A DNA stretch of 64,000 nt from Brevinema_A sp051647535 (lineage in GTDB: Bacteria; Spirochaetota; Brevinematia; Brevinematales; Brevinemataceae): positions 5,006-69,005 of the forward strand of contig JBOFEA010000021.1 of NCBI GenBank assembly GCA_051647535.1, given 5' to 3'. Below, piece after piece: positions 62,899-64,000 of this stretch. The notes under the pieces were generated by a model, which was given only the letters and a program-made list of their open reading frames with translations, searched no databases and had not been told where the DNA came from. The translations under genes and the position numbers were made by a program. Each line of letters starts with the position of its first letter. The stretch's first letter is position 1.

Positions 62899-63348
62899 AT
62901 GGAAAATATGATTGTAGTTAGAATGGAAGAACATATGATAGAAAAGGGTGTTGATTTGTTTATATCGGTTTTTTCGAGGGAGCCATGGAATGATGTTTAT
63001 GAATCAAGAGACCAAGTGAAAGAATTTTTTCAAAAACATTTTTCTAATAATTATTTTTTAGGGTATGCAGTATATATGGACGAAGAGGTTAAAGGATTGA
63101 GTTTAGGAGTGAAAAAGGCTTGTATAAAAGGAATGGAGTACTATATAGAAGAATTTTGTATAGAATATGATTTACAGGGAAAAGGAATAGGCAGTAAATT
63201 TCTTAAAGGAATAGAAACAGCGATAAAAGATGAAGGATTGAATGGTATTGTATTAAATGCGGACAAAAATTTAACAGCATTTGAATTTTATAAGAGTAAT
63301 GGTTTTATGGAGTTTAGAGAATTGGTGATAATGGGAAAAATGATTTAA
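62899..63348 (+). CDS. GNAT family N-acetyltransferase
   Basis: A 149-residue acetyl-CoA-dependent acetyltransferase. The acetyl-CoA loop is IEYDLQGKGIGSKFLKGIE (R/Q-x-x-G-x-G/A form), the first strands are MIVVRMEEHMIEKGVDLFISVF, and the end carries NADKNLTAFEFYKSNGF. The substrate is unknown. AGGAG precedes the ATG. Confidence 0.85.
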   Translation: MENMIVVRMEEHMIEKGVDLFISVFSREPWNDVYESRDQVKEFFQKHFSNNYFLGYAVYMDEEVKGLSLGVKKACIKGMEYYIEEFCIEYDLQGKGIGSKFLKGIETAIKDEGLNGIVLNADKNLTAFEFYKSNGFMEFRELVIMGKMI

Positions 63349-63550
63349 TAGAGAAATAAATAGAGTTAATAATGAATATTTATGAAGGAAAAAATTGAAA
63401 AGATCGTTATTAAAGAGTTCAAAGCTATTATTATAATACTAATAAGAAGAAATAAAAAAAGTTAAAAGATAGGTAATTACTTATTTAGAGTAAAGATAAG
63501 AAAGAAATAATTAAGTTAAGAAAAATTTATAATAATAATTGTAAAAACTA

Positions 63551-63579
63551 TTGATATTCTAAAAAAAATAATATATAAT
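63551..63579 (+). promoter_or_regulatory. rpmB promoter
   Basis: TTGATA (63551-63556), 17-bp spacer, perfect TATAAT (63574-63579), 33 bp before the ATG. Confidence 0.75.
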
Positions 63580-63611
63580 ATACTACTGTAATATGAATAG
63601 AGGATAAAAAT

Positions 63612-63851
63612 ATGTCGAGAAAATGTGAATTATCGGGAAAAAAACCGATGTTTGGAAATAATATTTCGCACTCTCATAGAAAGACGCGCACAAAATGGCT
63701 TCCTAACTTACAAAAGAAAACATTTATTTCTGAGACTGGAGAGAAGATTACATTAAGAGTGTGTACAAAGTTATTAAAAACCATTGATCGTTTTGGATTT
63801 GATCAAGTAATGAAGAAGTTTAGTAAGAATGGTAAGATTGTGATTAAATAG
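63612..63851 (+). CDS. rpmB: 50S ribosomal protein L28
   Basis: A small zinc-free L28. The hallmarks CELSGKKPMFGNNISHSHRKT and KRFGFDQVMKK-like helix are present. It has a single Cys near the start and one in RVCTKLLK. The 79 residues are typical. AGAGGAT precedes the ATG. It appears to be a single-gene unit with its own promoter. Confidence 0.94.
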   Translation: MSRKCELSGKKPMFGNNISHSHRKTRTKWLPNLQKKTFISETGEKITLRVCTKLLKTIDRFGFDQVMKKFSKNGKIVIK

Positions 63852-63889
63852 AGCGATAAAAAAAAAGATAAAAAAAGATAAAAAAACAG

Positions 63890-63918
63890 TTGACAAATTA
63901 AAATGAATGTATTATAAT
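63890..63918 (+). promoter_or_regulatory. consensus promoter pointing out of the right edge
   Basis: A perfect TTGACA (63890-63895), 17-bp spacer and perfect TATAAT (63913-63918). No start codon with a binding site follows within the window. As strong as the tRNA-Val promoter, it probably drives a stable RNA just outside (inference). Confidence 0.8.
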
Positions 63919-64000
63919 AAAAGCTCGATGTCGGAGATGATAGTAGAATTGGATAAATGAAGAATATCTATTATTATTTTGAGATTGAGGAAAGAAAAGC

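Overview
The window is AT-rich chromosomal DNA (about one third G+C by eye) from a diderm bacterium with a compact, mostly housekeeping gene set. Many exported proteins carry signal peptides or lipoboxes. There is an LptD-like outer-membrane protein, small beta-barrel-like proteins, a Bat-type VWA/TPR protein, RNase Y and a class D beta-lactamase whose motifs resemble chromosomal OXA enzymes of Brachyspira. Together these suggest a host-associated member of the Spirochaetota, possibly Brachyspira- or Brevinema-like. The phylum is an inference; no rRNA gene lies in the window to test it.

Layout. 1-5.9 kb: two small unassigned proteins, cutC, uvrC without its usual C-terminal domain, an orphan SbcD-like nuclease and a peroxiredoxin. 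6-12.2 kb: an HD protein, a TPR protein, mutY and a large exported protein. 12.2-17.7 kb: a short ferredoxin, trmB-gatC, a putative oriC with dnaA, truA, a rhodanese-like lipoprotein and ksgA. 17.7-23.6 kb: envelope proteins, a UDG-family protein, clpB and rnhB. 23.6-30.1 kb: the rpsP-rimM-trmD-rplS operon, tgt and lptD. 30.2-39 kb: a GH13-like protein lacking catalytic residues, a barrel protein, a DJ-1 protein, a degenerate ABC system and a BatB-BatC fusion. 39.2-42.7 kb: rpsU, hinT, a 41-residue acidic microprotein, isoprenoid genes and tRNA-Val. 42.9-50.6 kb: a lipoprotein, M23 and M15 peptidases, and a split transketolase-fruK-fruA operon. 50.7-58.4 kb: an OXA-type beta-lactamase, a threonine-synthase-like protein, rny, a GSA-aminomutase-like protein and mutS. 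58.4-64 kb: a 1351-residue TPR/SPOR protein with 18 exact-length 96-bp repeats, a GNAT enzyme, rpmB, and a consensus promoter firing out of the right edge.

Promoters are unusually legible: many genes have a TTGANN-N17-TATAAT-type sequence, and rho-independent hairpins separate many transcription units. Fructose entering through FruA and FruK would feed glycolysis and, through transketolase, the pentose phosphate pathway. These genes share one apparent operon with a LacI/Cra-like inverted repeat upstream.

The most unusual theme is a set of intact reading frames that look like enzymes but lack core catalytic residues: a GH13 protein, a threonine-synthase-like protein, a GSA-aminomutase-like protein, a rhodanese-like lipoprotein, and an ABC ATPase lacking the Q-loop, signature and H-loop. 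Other points worth following are the acidic microprotein, the repeat array, a family of short lipoproteins, and a DnaA with an altered DNA-recognition motif beside candidate non-canonical DnaA boxes. All family calls come from reading motifs; no database search was possible.
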